Assembly (NCBI GenBank): GCA_003640385.1
Contig: RCAB01000265.1
Coordinates: 1-64,000 of the forward strand
DNA length: 64,000 bases
From: Setaria digitata
Taxonomy: Eukaryota > Nematoda > Chromadorea > Rhabditida > Setariidae
Direction: 5' to 3'
Shown here: piece after piece, positions 11,401 through 26,500 of the stretch
Layout: the number at the start of each line of letters is the position of its first letter
Numbering within the stretch: the stretch's first letter is position 1
Notes under the pieces: model-generated
Databases searched by the model: none
The model's input: only the letters and a program-made list of their open reading frames with translations
What the model was told of the DNA's origin: nothing
Made by a program: the position numbers and the translations under genes

Positions 11401-14358
11401 AACAACAGCAATTTCTTCTTCTGTTTTGTTTTACTTTCCTTTAACAGTGATAAAAATATTGATCATACAGAGAAGAATGATAATAACTGATCACTGGAAA
11501 TGGCATAAGTGGTGTTTTAAAAAATGAGATAAAAAAGACATTAATGTATTTCTAGTATGAAGTGATAACAAAATGATAATGATTTGAGATGACTTATTTT
11601 GGACGTTTTAACCTGGTCATTTAGTTTTCATCGTGTTTATCTTCCGGTAAGCAAACAGCGCAAATGTATCGAGAGAGAAATGAACGCTTAAATAAATTTA
11701 GTACTATTTTAAATCCAAAATTACTACACAATGCATTTTTGTGTTCCATTTAAGCATTAAATTCGATCAACAGGAATTTCCCAATTTCTTTGTCATTCCC
11801 TTAATGATTCCAGCAATTAATTATATTGTTGTGATAAGAAAACAATTGTTGAAGAAAAAAAAAAGCAACAAAACAAAATTATCGTTATCGAGAAAAAAAA
11901 AACAGCAGTAAATTCATACTTTTATAATTGCAAGCAATGCACTCACTTACTAAATAGTAAAAGGAAAAATTATGAATTTAGGAAATCTAGCCCATTATTG
12001 AAGTCAGAAGTAGCAGACTAATAAGCGTCACCGAAAAGATAATAAGATTAGAGTGACAATCAGTAGCATTCTTCTATATCAGAATGCCAAATTTCCTTTT
12101 CTCGCCGTTAATCGTGATGGAAAATGAGGTAACATTAACATCGACATCAACTGGATGAAAAATCTTTGAAAAACTTAAAAATCAAAACCATTAAATTCCA
12201 AAAACAAATATACTTTATAATTAATTATATTCCTAACTTATTGCTGTTTTTTCTGCAATGCAGCTGCTCCGTGACATATTTACGGATATAAGTAACAATT
12301 AGATTGTTTGTTCGACAAATTAATTAAATGCTTTGAAGCAAGCAGGAGAAAAAAGAAATCATAAATTGTTATACTTCTCGATTTCGGATAACTACTTACT
12401 TTAAACTTCCTTAACAATTACGCACTCAGAACTAATTAAGCTATCATTCGCACAGAAGCGATAAATGTTAGCGCAGCAAATGATAATTTAGTTTTGGGTG
12501 GACACTTGTTAATCTTTAGATTCTCCGGGATCATCTCTTCAGAAATTTATGAAACTCAAATCCTCACTTCCCTTCCTGGTTCTGCTTTTGATCAAATGAT
12601 ACAATAATTATTACGATCATTTTCACAGTCAATCAGTTTCATATCTGGAAAGTAATTAAAAAGCAATATTCATATTTTAATTTCAAAATTTAATTTTACT
12701 TTCTTCATATCGATGTTTCTTATTCAATGTTTCTAGCTTTCTGAGAAGAATCATTTAAAAAATTTCACTCTTTCCATTTCATATTTTCCCCTCAAAACTT
12801 CACCATTAAATATTTATTACATTTCAAGTATTAGCTTGAAGAAAAAGAAAAAATGAACATCAATGAAGCAAAATAATAATTGAAAGGAAAAGAAAGAAAA
12901 CAGTGGCATTTGTAGATAGTGAAATCTTATTTCAGTGGAGATAAGGAGATGAAGAAAAGGAAGCGGTGAAGTATACGAGAAATGAATTCTGGTAAGAGAG
13001 AAAAAGTAAAACTTTTAATTGAACATTCACAAATTACATTACAGTAATAATCACAGACTATTAAACCATTCACTAAATGAAATTTTAAAATCTTTTGCAC
13101 CGAGAAAAAGGCCAAAATGTTAAAGGTTAAGCTATTAGTTATTATGTCCTCCTTTGCTTTGACAACTTTAAAAATACTAAAAAATAAATAAATAAATAAC
13201 GACAAAAAATATTTGTTAAAAAAATAAGAACTTTTCGATTGACAGTCAAAAGTTCTAAATTTATAGTAATCGTTTTAAAATATGAATCTCGGGTAAATAG
13301 AGTTTATTTGGCAGTGAAAAAGAAGCAAATGGATTTCTGGGGGTTATTTAAAACAGACAAACAGGAAAATCTTTTGAGCTCTCAATTGAAGTTTATAAAA
13401 CTTCAGCTTAATGGCTTCTGACAATAAAAAGCAGAATATAAATGAAAGATATAATAATGGTAATGTTTGATAAACGATAACAGTAAGGTCATCAGATTTT
13501 CGAGAAACTTTGCAAATAACTCGCAGTAGCTAAAATAATATTAAAAATAAAAACCCGTGCAGAAAACCTAATGAGGAGTATACATGCAGTGCGATGCCAT
13601 TGTATTATAATATCAAAAAAGTTATTTACGTGAAATCGATGCATGGATTCGATTCTATACATAGATTAGAATAAAGTGATTATTAAAAAGGCCTGAAATC
13701 TACAGCCTAAGGCAGTGGTAAAATCTAAAAATGAAACAGGGTAAACAGGGACAAAGATAAAAAAAGCAACTCAACATAATTTTATCGTCATTACTGCATT
13801 TTTTCAGACTAAATCTAAATATCATGTATATTGTGCCTTAAAGCAAAAATAGAATCAATTTTAGACCAAGTGTGGAATAAATTACAGGTAAAGAAAAGAA
13901 TGGATGACACAGATAAGCACCGGTCAAGCTAATCTAAACTAATTAACAATTAATTTTGTGGAAATTATCAATTGTGGAGGAAAAGAACGTATACAAGCTT
14001 AGATTTCTCACTAAATATATTAGCAGGGAAAATTAGGCCTTATAAAGGAACATGTTCTTATCTGTTAAACAAATGTATTGCTATAATTTTAACAAAATAA
14101 ATAATGCTCGCAATGAAAAATTATTATACATTTGAAATATATTCACAGTGAAATTCATTGTTAATGAGCAAAAGGACAAGTACATTATGTAACAAAGGTT
14201 GAATGATTACAAATACAGCAATAATAAATCATTTCGTAAAATCTCAGAGAATTTAAAACGAACCAAAGTGGTTAATAAAAGAAAACGGATGAAGAAAAAT
14301 TAGAAAGATTAGACTTAAATCTCACATAATGTCATGAAATTTGAATAGAATTTACTTC
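5401..14358. other. intergenic, no supported gene
   Basis: About 9 kb of AT-rich sequence downstream of the unc-53 stop codon. Islands of more balanced composition (about 6040-6260, 6560-6960, 7100-7830, 8090-8230 and 9240-9600) have short open frames without recognisable domains or consistent splice structure. They may be decayed mobile or coding sequence. Poly-A/T tracts are frequent. The unc-53 3' UTR must begin at 14358, but I could not assign a clear poly-A signal. Confidence 0.5.
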
Positions 14359-14585
14359 TTATTGTACCATTTCTTGCTGTGAATTGGCATTATTGGCCTG
14401 AATTCGAATCAGTGCTTCCAGTGGATCAAATTGTGTATTATTCGCCTGATTTGATATCGATTCCTTAATTGGAGACAATCGTTGCAGGACTTGTTCCGCG
14501 GTTGATCCTTCTAGCCAAGGCCATTGTTCACAAACAAAATCAGTCGGATCTTCGAAACTACCACAACGTCCTAGCACTTTTACAC
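14359..14585 (-). CDS. unc-53: unc-53 terminal exon
   Basis: Acceptor TTTACAG|GT; reads to the TAA at 14359-14361. It encodes VLGRCGSFEDPTDFVCEQWP, WLEGSTAEQVLQRLSPIKES and a Gln/Asn-rich tail ending NSQQEMVQ. It matches the C. elegans C-terminus (GRCTSFEDPTDIVSEKWPWF), including the short FDPLEALI near the end. Confidence 0.96.
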
Positions 14586-17500
14586 CTGTAAATTTGGAAA
14601 AAAATAAGCTGACAAATATAAATCCTATGTACTCAAGAACAAACCCCAGACATTAATATGTACTGAAATTTGTCGGAAAATATATCGCAAAAAAGTTCTA
14701 CAACTAGGTTGAAAAAAATTCTTTCTTCGTTAAAGCCAATTAATTGCTAGTCAATCACTTTGTAAAAATTTTTGCCAACACAGTAATAATTTCGAAAGAG
14801 TGACAGAACCACGGAAACGTAGAAACCTAGAAGATATAAATCATGATGGCGTGGCATAATTATCGCTCAGTAAAAAGATATATAAATAATAATAACCTTC
14901 TTTAGCAACTTTAATCATATAAGGGATTATCATCTGATTCCACAGCTTGATAAACCATTCACGTGATTGCGCAACACTTAATGGACATTGCAGGAACAGA
15001 CGTGGCCCAATTGTTACATCTCGGGAATTCGCTTTCTCGATAAACTACAATTTTTTCATGACCATTTTCGTCATACTTCATGGTTCAAGTCTTCCTTCAT
15101 TTTTCTCGAGTAAAGAATTAATTTTGAAACTGCACCTAATACATCTACCGCTAGCTCAACATTTGAATGGAAGGAAGAGTGATTTAACAAACTAATTAAC
15201 TTTCAATTTACTTACGGAATTCACTGATGATAAAACTCTTGGTAAGAATTCGATAATCCGGTAAAGTTCTGGAGATGAGCGCTCATCACCACCAAATTCA
15301 CTTTCTAAAATACGACGTCGCAAAAATCGTCCCATATAACCACGAATTGCATCCATATTGTTTGGCAATAAAAACATGCGGAAATTATGCTGAACCTAAA
15401 AAAATGGAAGAAATACGAACAAAGCAGGCATTTTCTTCATACAGTATAAATTCAACCGTTCATATCAAAGTGATAAGCTGATAACTCGGAGGTGTCAGAT
15501 AAGCATATGGGTCAGACCGAGAAGAAGCGTGAGAAAAATAGGACTATCCGTATATATTTTTATGAATAATTTTCACAAAAAAAAAAAAATAAATTCATTC
15601 CTTTCAAAGACGACGAATAATTAGTTACCTCTAATTCAGGTAATTGTGAAGCTCGATTTACCGTACAAATCACATATGGTCCTTCTTTTGATGGTGTATC
15701 TACGGTACTGAACGACGAACTAAGAAAGGCGATACGATGTCGTTGAATATTATCCAACAAAATGATTATGGGTTTTGTCGAGCGCAGCAATGATTCAAGC
15801 TGTTTTTGTACCTATATTAATTAATGATTAAAGATTTAAAGAAAAAAAAGGAAACAAACGATAATTTAAACTGTTAAAATTTATAAAATAAAACATCCTA
15901 TTTACAATTTTCCGATAACATATCGATTATTTAAAGAAGCATCTTTTTTTTTTTGGAAAAGAAAAAAAAAGTTGATTCAAAAATATGAAAAATCGAGAAA
16001 TGATTGAGAAATTTTTCGTCATTATCAATATCTGTTACTAACTTGAGCCATATTTCGATCATTATCATCATCACCAATTTTAATATCAGCAACGGTATTT
16101 TGCATTGTTCCACCAACTTTGATACACAAATACCGAGCCAATAAACGAGCTAAATTTGATTTGCCTATTCCGGTAGCACCAAATAAAACTATTCGACGAT
16201 TTTGAAGTAATGCTTTTAACAAAAGCTCGACTGTAGAATGTGGAAATAAGCAGTCCATTACGAGGCCATCAACACTACGTTGTGTCACACCTATAATAAA
16301 TTACCATTTATTTATCTTATAGCAGTAAAACTTAAGAAATGAAATAATATTTCGTGACAATAGCAATAAATAACAAATAATATTCCATTAATGATTTAAG
16401 AGGAAATCCATTTAACAGGATATTTATTGAACTGATAACAAATAGAGGGAATTGTAGATAAGAAAGCATTCAGATTCAATTTTCACATCCTCTCTCATGC
16501 TACATATTCTACTTTCACGTACTCCGATTCTGCAACAGATTCTACGTTAACATTTTCTTAAGTAATATATCACATCCATTCATTTTCTGATCTGCACTTC
16601 TTAAAATGGTATATATTTCCTTTTAATATACTTGAAGTTAAACTATGTTATTATGGCAAATAATGCACAGCAAATTATTCTAGACAAAATGCTCATTGTT
16701 GTTAATTGTCATATTAAATAAATGAAGATAAATGAGTGTAAGAATTGTTGATCTCATCAACAAACAACTAAAAGGAACCTAGACATATATATCATAAGAA
16801 ACCACAAATTTCAGATATTTTTAAGTTTTTTGCTTCTTTTTTTTCCCCTAAATCATCAAAGATATCAGAAATATAAGTTTAATTATGATAGACCAGTTTA
16901 AATGTTTATATGCAGTGATAATAAGTATACAAACGAGCATAAGTTTTTTATAATTATAATTGACGTGCTGAACAATAATCATGATTTAAACGACGGTTTT
17001 ATAATAATCTTAGCCGTAGGTAACGATTTATAACAATCATAATTTTAATAACGATAATCAGTAACAGAAAATTCGACTGCTAAACTATCATATACATACA
17101 AAGTTCCGTAATTTATCAAGATTGTTACGTAGTCTAATTTCAATATTAAAAATCAAGTGATTCTGAAAAACCATATTTTTCTTGATTGACGAGGAAAGCA
17201 ATAATTAAAATGTTTGCTTTACAACGGCTTCATTAATTCGAATGATTAACTTACCCCTCAAATAGATGCGTATATCAAGATTATGGGCAAGTACATCAGC
17301 TGGTTTTGGTGATGGAGCTGAATTACTTTCGATATCTCGAATAAAATCACCGAATTCATATCCAATTATCGATTCTCGACTATTTAATTCTAAAGCTCGA
17401 TTCGAGTCAATTTTTGTCATATAGTCCTGAAAGTGAGCAAATTAATCAGGTTAAAAAAAAACTGAGTGAGTAATGAATAAAACGCTTAACTATAAGAATA

Positions 17501-20500
17501 AACAAGACAATACAGTTCTGGTCACTTTACTAAATTAAGTGAACTACTGTGATCGAAATACTAAAAATACTGAAAAATTTCACCAAATGTCATCGATTAA
17601 GGTACCATTAAATTCCGAATTAGAGAGTGAACTCAGCTTGCTACATTTCTTAACATGAAATTTTTAAAGAAAATTCACTGACATCGAAAAGTCTGAAAAG
17701 ATCAGAGTCGAAATTTTCCCAGGTGGTACTTAAAGATGGCAAGGGAATGAAACCAATTGAGACTTCACTGGCTAACGATCGTGGACGTAGTAAACCACTA
17801 AAATCGACACTAACTGTCACTTTCAAACCATTCGTTCCTCCTGAGATACTTGATAAATTAAGATCAAAGTTAAAAAATTAATTGAAATAATTATCATTAA
17901 TAATAGTTTGAAATCGGACTGTGTTATTTGCATGTTAAACTATGCAAATATTTTTTAGCAATTTCTCGAATGCTAAATTAGAATCATGATACTTAATTGC
18001 ATTGCGATAAATAATTTGTATCAAAAGATTTAATGAATGTTTTAAGATTAATTCAAGTGCTAGGAATACTTTTTCTTTTTTCAATTCAAAGCTTACTTCC
18101 AGTTAAGCAACGTTCACCAGTTGGTGGTAGTTCGTAAACCGGATCATCATCCGGTAGAGTTGGTAACGACTGCTGAGAACTGGCTCGACTTTCAGCTCTC
18201 ATTCGTCTTTCTAACATTGTATAATTTTGCTTCAGGATTTTATTCTCATTCTGGAGAAAAAAAATTGATCAGCTTTTTTAAGTAATACTAACTGCTTCTC
18301 TAACAAAATATCTCAGTATACTTAGCAAAATATTTCTGCTTTTTTTTTCTGATATCACAAAATACAAATAAAAAATACAAATACAAAACTCGGAGTAAGA
18401 GGTAAAGTAAACAAAATTTTACCTTTAACCTGTTTATTGTTTCTTTAAGAAAGTCAACCTCACGTGCCTTATCAAGTGCATCTAAACGTACGTCAGTTAA
18501 GGCAGAATCCTTATCTTCCAGTTGTTTTTTTAGTTCCACTACCTGTGGTACTGTTTCTAGCTCATCTAATCTGAAAAATGCATATTTTAGTGATATCTTG
18601 CTCCCCAAAAATAAATGGAAATAACTGTCGTAATTTTCAAAGCAAATCCCGCAAAGTGACCTGCTAGCGCTTCCCGAAATTGGCTTCAGACTTGACGGAG
18701 AGCCAGATGTATGCATAGGTGAATGCTCTGCATCAGATACTGAACAACTTTTCGCCTTCTTGCTTTTGGTAAATTTTGAAAATGAACTTCTGATCTAAAA
18801 AAAAATGTATAAATTTCGACTAATAAATTAATGAACTAGGCAAAAAAAAAAACAGCAAAAGCTTTAAACATACAAATCACCGACGGAAAAAAACATAGCA
18901 AAACGACAGTATCCACAAATAAACAAACATGCAAGCTGGAGAGTTTAACCATTGAGTAAACAAATAAACAGGCTAAAATAGTAAATAAAGCAAAACAATG
19001 GGAACCTTGAATATTCATTAAAACTGATCACTACTTTTTGTCACAATTCGAAGACAAAAACTATAGCAAAAAGAAAAAAATAACTAGGCGTTGAGAATAT
19101 ATGAAATAATTAATGGGAATTACCTGGCAATCAACGCTTGCGGTCTGTATAAAGTAAGGTTTAACATTATGGCATTAATAAATTCAAATTTAGTCATATT
19201 TCAATTACTTTTTTGCGCTAATTCAATTTATGATCTCTGTTAACACAGCTGCTTTATTCTTAATAATTTAAAAATTGTATGACTCCAAGAAAATAAATTA
19301 TAATAAGTAAATAAATGACTGAATTTCATGAAATGATTGGTGGTAACTGAATAAACAACTGAATTAACGAAATGACAAAAAATATAATTGAAACGAAGAA
19401 AACGGTATTAACTGCAACAAATACGACAAAGGAAGAGAATAGAAAGAACTTTTTTTTTTTTTTTGGAACCACTTACCCAACTTTTTTTGCCTTGTTTGCC
19501 AAAACTGTTCAAACTACTTTTATCAGTTTTACTTCCTTTACTGGACGAACTCATTGATGACCGATGACTTGTGACACTTTCCAGTGATGGATGCCTTAGC
19601 AATTCACCTGCGCCATCTTGCTAAAACATCTTGCTAAAAGGCGCAGCTGGCAAATTCTGCTGAATTTTCGAACAAATTTCCAATTTAACGAATTTTTCGC
19701 TAATGCAAAATATTTCATTCTGCAAAACGAAAAATAAAATTCAGATGTTTCAAATTTTATGAATTAAATTTTTAACAAACCGATTGTGGTGAAGAACTTT
19801 TCCGTTGCGTAATGGTAGCAATACCGGACACATTAACTCCAGCATTAATACTCATTACCCGAAGTTGCTCGATCTCAGCTCGTAATTTTAATACCTCATC
19901 TTTCTAAAATATCATCCGAATATTAATAAAGTTATTTCCATAATTAATAAGAATGTATATTGTTCAAGAAGTTGACAATCAATCGACAACAATAATAAAG
20001 TTCATCATAAGTGTAACAATTATACAAAATGTTACCAGTACATTATTATTTATTCCAAAATCACTAAATTTTACAAATTGAGAAATAATATGATGTTACC
20101 AGAGAGCACATTCTCTGTTCAACAAAATTATTCCGCCATGAAATAATTAGCACTAATATAATTAATAGCTATTTTTATCCCTTTCTCTTTTTTTTTCTTT
20201 TTTTTTTTTTTGCAGAATCTAAAAGAATTCTCGAATAACACGGGAGAACCTTCTCAGTTATTACCTTAAGCTGTGATTTACTCTGCAAACTCTCGACATG
20301 CTTTGCCATTAGCTGTAGCTTGGATTCGAAAAGCTGAATGATATGATTATAACCATCATGCTTTGCGGTTAATTTTGTTATTGTACTTCGATATGCTTGC
20401 ATTTCACGATTAAGCTTTCGAATCTCTGCTTCGTATTTCTCCTCCATCTAAAATGAATTTTAAAATTTATCATTAATTTCTAAAGAAATTCTACTAAGAA

Positions 20501-23500
20501 TTAAAACACTATGAAATGTGAGAAATATAAGCAGTGGATATAAATTATGCAGTGGTAATAAGGATGATATCAAGCAACAGAGAATTTTTTTTTGTCATTT
20601 TATTAGTGATCATATCAAGCATTGCATACTGATTTGTTAATTATGATAACCTAGAAAGCAAATGGTTAATTCAACATTTAAGTCATTTTTTTCTTCAATT
20701 AAAGTTAAAATGAAAATCAAGCAGTCAAATCAATTCAAGCATTATTTCAAACATTTACCTAATTAGACTGCAAGAGAAGGAAGTGAAAAAAAAAGAAAAA
20801 TGGTGGGGAATTTTGAGGCAAATAGAAAAATATATATCAACTGCAAATTTTTAAAGCAAATTTTAAGTGAGCAAATTAAAAAAAAAGTCATTTAGGTAAT
20901 ACCGATGAATACAACGAATTGGATGATGATGTAAGTGATATCTGTGAATCATTCGCTTCGGCGGAACCACTTGGTGATAATTTTGATGTCGCCGAAAGAT
21001 AACCAGATTCCGCATAACGGGATGTCTTCATCTGGGGTGTTCTGAATTTACAACAGCTACAATTTTTGCAAAGCAATAAGTTTATCAGTCACTAGATAAG
21101 TGACAAGTGAATCAATATAACTTCTGATTAGATATTTGCAGCAAGATATCTATTTTTCAATGGAATTATTAAATTTACTAGGTTATATTTAATGAATTGT
21201 TTTCGAGGTAGACCAAATATACAGAATACATTCTCTCTTAATCAATTAATTAATCACTCCTCTCAAATAAAAGAGAACCAGCAATGTAAAAAATACTTTG
21301 CAAATTATTGCTATGCTAGAATTAAGTCCAATTTATTTACAAAGTAAAACACCTATCAATTATATAACATTAACTTATTTCATCTGAACTTTTTTTTTTT
21401 AGAAAAAATCGACATACCTCACACCATCATCAGAAAGTTTGTGAAGCTGAAGATTTGCATCACGATGAATGTAATTTGCATATACATTTTCTGTTTGAGA
21501 TTTACGACTTGATAATGAACTGCCTGAAAGTTTAATTCTTCTAATTAAAAGTATACACCCGTTTCAAATATGGAGGCATAAAATTAAGGTTTTAATAATT
21601 TAAGATCAAAACTCTGCAAGCATTATACAGCTATCAGCATTTAAAACTACATATAGCATGGCATCTCGAAGCATTTGATTGTCTTATTAAATCCTACAAC
21701 GTATGGTAATTTTTGAATTAATTACTTAATGCAATTTTGATGGGAAGCTCAAAGATGTGTTTTATTAACAAATGCTTCATTTGCAATAAAGTGCAGTAAA
21801 AAGAGGAGTGGTTGAAATGAGCATAGCATAGAATTCCTTTTCTATTCTCGAAGAAAAAATGGAAGAGGAAAATGATACTGTCTGATATGCTACGTTATCA
21901 GTTTATAGAATATCATAAAAAGATTTGAAATGAAGGAACCAATGCGATTCCATGCCAATTTGAAACAATATTAAGAATGTGTAAGTAGCAGAAATACCAT
22001 GCATTAGCTCGAAAATTATATTTAAAAGAAAAAAGAAAAATCATGCCTTAGAAAGAAAGCGATGAAATAGCAAGCAAAAAGAAATTTTAATTTTTTTTTT
22101 AAACAGATTTTCTGTTTGTCTCATTTGTTAAATTCTTCACCACAGCTTAATCAGTAATGGTTTAGGATGTCAATAGTTATTTGGAAATTGATAAGTGATC
22201 AGTATGAAAATAAGAGAGGGAAGGAGAGAGAGAGAGAGAGAGAGAGAGGAAGGGAGAGGGCAATGAAGAGTTCCTACGAACAGGATGATTTAAAGATATC
22301 AAATAGGAACCGAAAGATACATGATTATTGTTTATAGGAATTGTGATCTAAGTTGTCACAGTTTGATAATGACCAGAAGCTTCAAGGTAATATGGTGACA
22401 ACAAGTTCGGCATTCAGTCTTAAATAATCAAGTCACAAATAATCACCAGCTGATAAGATGGCACTGACATATAAGTACACTGGCCTGATATTTCTTTTGA
22501 ATCAGTCATTTCATGAGACTGTTTCATTATCATATATTAAGATAATTTGCCGTGATAAAGTTAATTTCAATGCCAATGACCTGACAATTATATCGATAAA
22601 GCTGACAAAAAGAAAAAAAAAACAAGAGAAACACAATGATAATAAGCAAAAAAAGAAAAGAACTGATAAGAATAATTATAATATGGGAGTGATAACCACC
22701 TTTACGCCTACTTGTACCAACTCTTTCAATTGTCGGAATTTGCGCCGCAATACTAAGCGGTATATGCTTGATAACCATTTTTGAATTACTCATTAATGGT
22801 GACCGGCTACCAATACGACAATTTGGTGTGTTATCAGGTGTTGAAGGTTGCGAGCTACCACAACTGGAATCTGAACCACAACCGGAAACGAGGACCATCG
22901 ATCGAGACATACCGGCCGAAGAAAGCGAAACACTCCGCCTAGCTAGAAAATTGCCAAGCAAAGAGAAATGAATGATAGTTTGGCGGTAGTAGTGATGCTA
23001 GTGCTTGTACTGGAAGTAGGCAATAATTATGCAAATAAATAATGTGAAAAAGGATGAAAGCCACAATTAATTAATTTAATTATAATTTCTGACCCATAAA
23101 TTGATAATTTTATTAGATGATACTAGAAGTGTTCCGCACTTTTTCCTTTATGTTTAAATTAAATTAAAAATTTGATTTTTTTTTTTGTGATTTCATTAAG
23201 CAAGATTTTCAAAGCAGCTGTGATGTCTTAATAACTGAGTAAAACGATATATATACGGCGCTTTAATTTTATCCTAAATGTTATTATAAAAGTGCTAAGT
23301 AGCAAAAGTATTTAACCGAAATCAAATAGAAAAAATACTGAATAAATCTGTCATAACGTAAAAGCCAATAATCAAAGCGAAATATGTTAAGCCAACTCTA
23401 GACAATCTTGGAAAAAAAAGTAAAAAGTAGCAAAGAGATGAAATTGAATTGCTAAACAAAGAAAAAAAACATGCGGAAGGGATAAATTCACATGCATGAA

Positions 23501-26500
23501 AATTATTTAAAGTGTTAACTAATAACGTCCACTTACAATAAATTTAATAATAGGAAACAGAAGTTCGCGAAAAATATTAAAATACTTTTCAAAAGAATTT
23601 TTTGGTATGGAAAATATAAATTTTATCATAAATAGTACGACCAAAATTTGAATCAAATCCATTTGCAAAATTAAAACGGCTAAATTTGGCAAGATATTAC
23701 ATACTTCGTCGCATGCTTCCATCATTTAACAATAATGGAAAATATAAAAAAGTGATTATTTGAGATGAAATGAAATAAAATAAAAGTGCTTGTTAGAATA
23801 ACTTAAATAGAAACAAATTATCTTAAGACATAAATAAATTTTGTTAAGAAATTACAATGTTTATAACTTTATTAAGAAAAAAAAAAAATCAAATTTTTTT
23901 GTTTCTTCTTTTTGTTTTGTTCCATTTTTTTTTTTTAATTAGATCACTTATAAAGCATTTACAATTCTAAACTTAAACGTGAAAATAACGGTAAAGTAAT
24001 TTTTCGTTTATTTTACTTCTATACTTACAAATACTTTACAAGTATATTTATTTATTTATATTTTTATTTTCCATTTATTTATTTTTTGTTGTCTTTCATA
24101 CTTTTAAGCGGAATTGCTCTGCTTTTTATTCAAATTAGCCCTCAAAAAATTATATTGAGTCATTTACGAAGTGGTGAGAAAAAATGCAGAATTTGAAATT
24201 TAGTTAATAGTAATGAGAAGTGAAGCAAAATGGATTATGATAATATGTGATAAGTTACGTTCATATTTTTTTTTTTTATTTATATTTATAATAATGGATG
24301 ATTACCATGTGATATGTTTAAATAAATATGCTTTTTTTTTCTCGAAAATTTAAAAAAAAATTTGATGATATACTTTAAATAAGTGCTTTTATTTGAAAAG
24401 GAAATACAAACAGAAAACAGACCAGCAACACTATGTCTATTGGCCAAGGCATGTTCTATACTTTGCTGTGGCAGTGTGAATTGCTGTCGAGTTGAGGCCA
24501 AGTGCCGAGGACTAACCATTGCTAAAGTGGTGGCAGATGTTTCCTGTCCCACTGCAGCTAGCCTGAAATTAATTACCACATATACCGAAAGATGAAAGGG
24601 ATTACTTCACTTTAATTACTACTTGCACTTATAATTTCCGGCTAATTTTCTACTCCCTCTCTCTCCTTCTCACCTTTTCTACAATCATTTCTTCTCTAAA
24701 TTATTCCAATTAGCATTAAAAAAAGATGGACGCGAATCATGCTTAATATGAGAATTATCTAGAGATTATCTAGATTGATATCTGTTACGTTATAAAAGGT
24801 AGTCATACATCGATTGTTAATATTACCGATTATACAAATTATTTTGTTTAATTTTGAAAGTTCATCTCTTTCTTTCCTTGTTCAATAAAAAAAAATGATT
24901 TTTTGAAAAAAGAAAGAACGGATGAAGAGAAAAGAACATAAGATACCGATAAGGACTATCATCAGGCATTCGATAATAATTAAGTAAATGAGTTTTTCGA
25001 TCCAGTGAGTGATACCCAGCCATGGATGTAAATCCTGAAATTATAAGAGAAAAAATTACTGCTGTAAAAATTCATGTATTTATTTTACGAAGGAAAAACG
25101 TTAAAACGTTAATTTATGCTTTTCATAAGAAAAGTTTGCAACGAAAGCATGCAATCCTTTCCATTATATTTTATTAGAGCTGATTATAAAATATTTAATT
25201 GCAAATTTCATGTTCTAGTTTAATTTAATTTAAATTATCATATAAATACATGATAGATTCACAGTAATGAGAAGAAAAAAGGAAACAAAGCAAATGTTTT
25301 AATACTTATTTAATATATCTCCATTTTTTAGTCTATTCTTTACTCATTTTTAATATTACATTTTTCACTGTCTGATTTATTTATTCTAATATTTTTAATT
25401 TTTATTTAGCTTATTTTTTTGAAAAATTTTTCTCTCATTTTCATTTTGCTTCTTTTTTGTTCAATAGTCAAAAGACAAAGGTAAAAAAGGAAAAAGAATT
25501 CGAAAATTCAGCACTGATACAAGTAACTGAAAAGCAAACTCTCTTCTCCCCGCATCTCCCGAATTTCCTGGATCACCCGATCGCCGCGTTTTCTTTCCAA
25601 GAGATCTATATCAAAATTAACATATCAAAAGGAAAATCATTTCATTTTTAAGTGTGGATGCTTTTTTTAAGACGAAATAAATTTATGAATCAGAGGATCG
25701 AAATCGTTCGTACAGAAAGAAGAAATCAGTCTTATATTTCTCGAGGACAGCAGATTCCACTGGACATCTGAATCAACTGGAGATACAGTGCTTGATTTCA
25801 TTCAGTAAAACAAGTAGGACATCTGTAGAGAAATGTATGATAATGATAATGATTGTGATGATGATGCTAAGATAATGATAATGATATTGGCAATATTGTT
25901 GGTAATGATACAGTAGCATTTCGTCTGTGATCAAAGTTAATAATTTCTGTCTCTCAGCAAAGCATTGACAAAGCAAAATAATCACTGTTAGAGATGATAA
26001 CGATGCAACAGTATTTCGACGGTGAAAATAGCTAAGTAAGCAATATAGACGTCAGATTTTGCTCTACTGATAAAATTTCATGAATTGATAAAGACAATGA
26101 CTTAAATCAAATTTAATGAATGATATGGCAAAAAATCTGTTCACTCATCGATAAGAAAAAAGCGTTTTAATTCCCCATGAAAGTAGTTTATTTAATAACT
26201 GGTAGCAATATCATGTAACAGTAATGTTTAACATGATAGATAAGTGATATATTCATTCATTTTGGCCGGAAAGTCTATCATAAGATTTTTCAAGAATTCA
26301 TCATTAAAATAAATCATTTTTAACGACAGTAACTTATTTACCATAGTCTTTTTACTTCTTATGCCTGTATCAATTTTTCCTCATAGTTTATTCCAGAATA
26401 ACTGAATTCAAAACTTTTCGATCATACACATTAAAATAATTTAATTTGAAAGTCAAATCGGATCTGAATTCAAGGAATGACTAGCTTGAATGAATAACTA

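Larger units (their letters stand above)
14586..18096 (-). other. introns within the AAA+ region
   Basis: The introns between the last seven exons range from about 170 to 960 nt. They are AT-rich and contain short open frames only. The longest, 16291-17254, holds no recognisable element. Poly-T/A tracts at about 15580-15590 and 15942-15971 are simple sequence. Confidence 0.7.

Noticed and set aside
22458..22784. 108-codon plus-strand frame
   Set aside because: It overlaps exon p and its intron on the opposite strand and is Lys/Asn-rich from AT-rich sequence.
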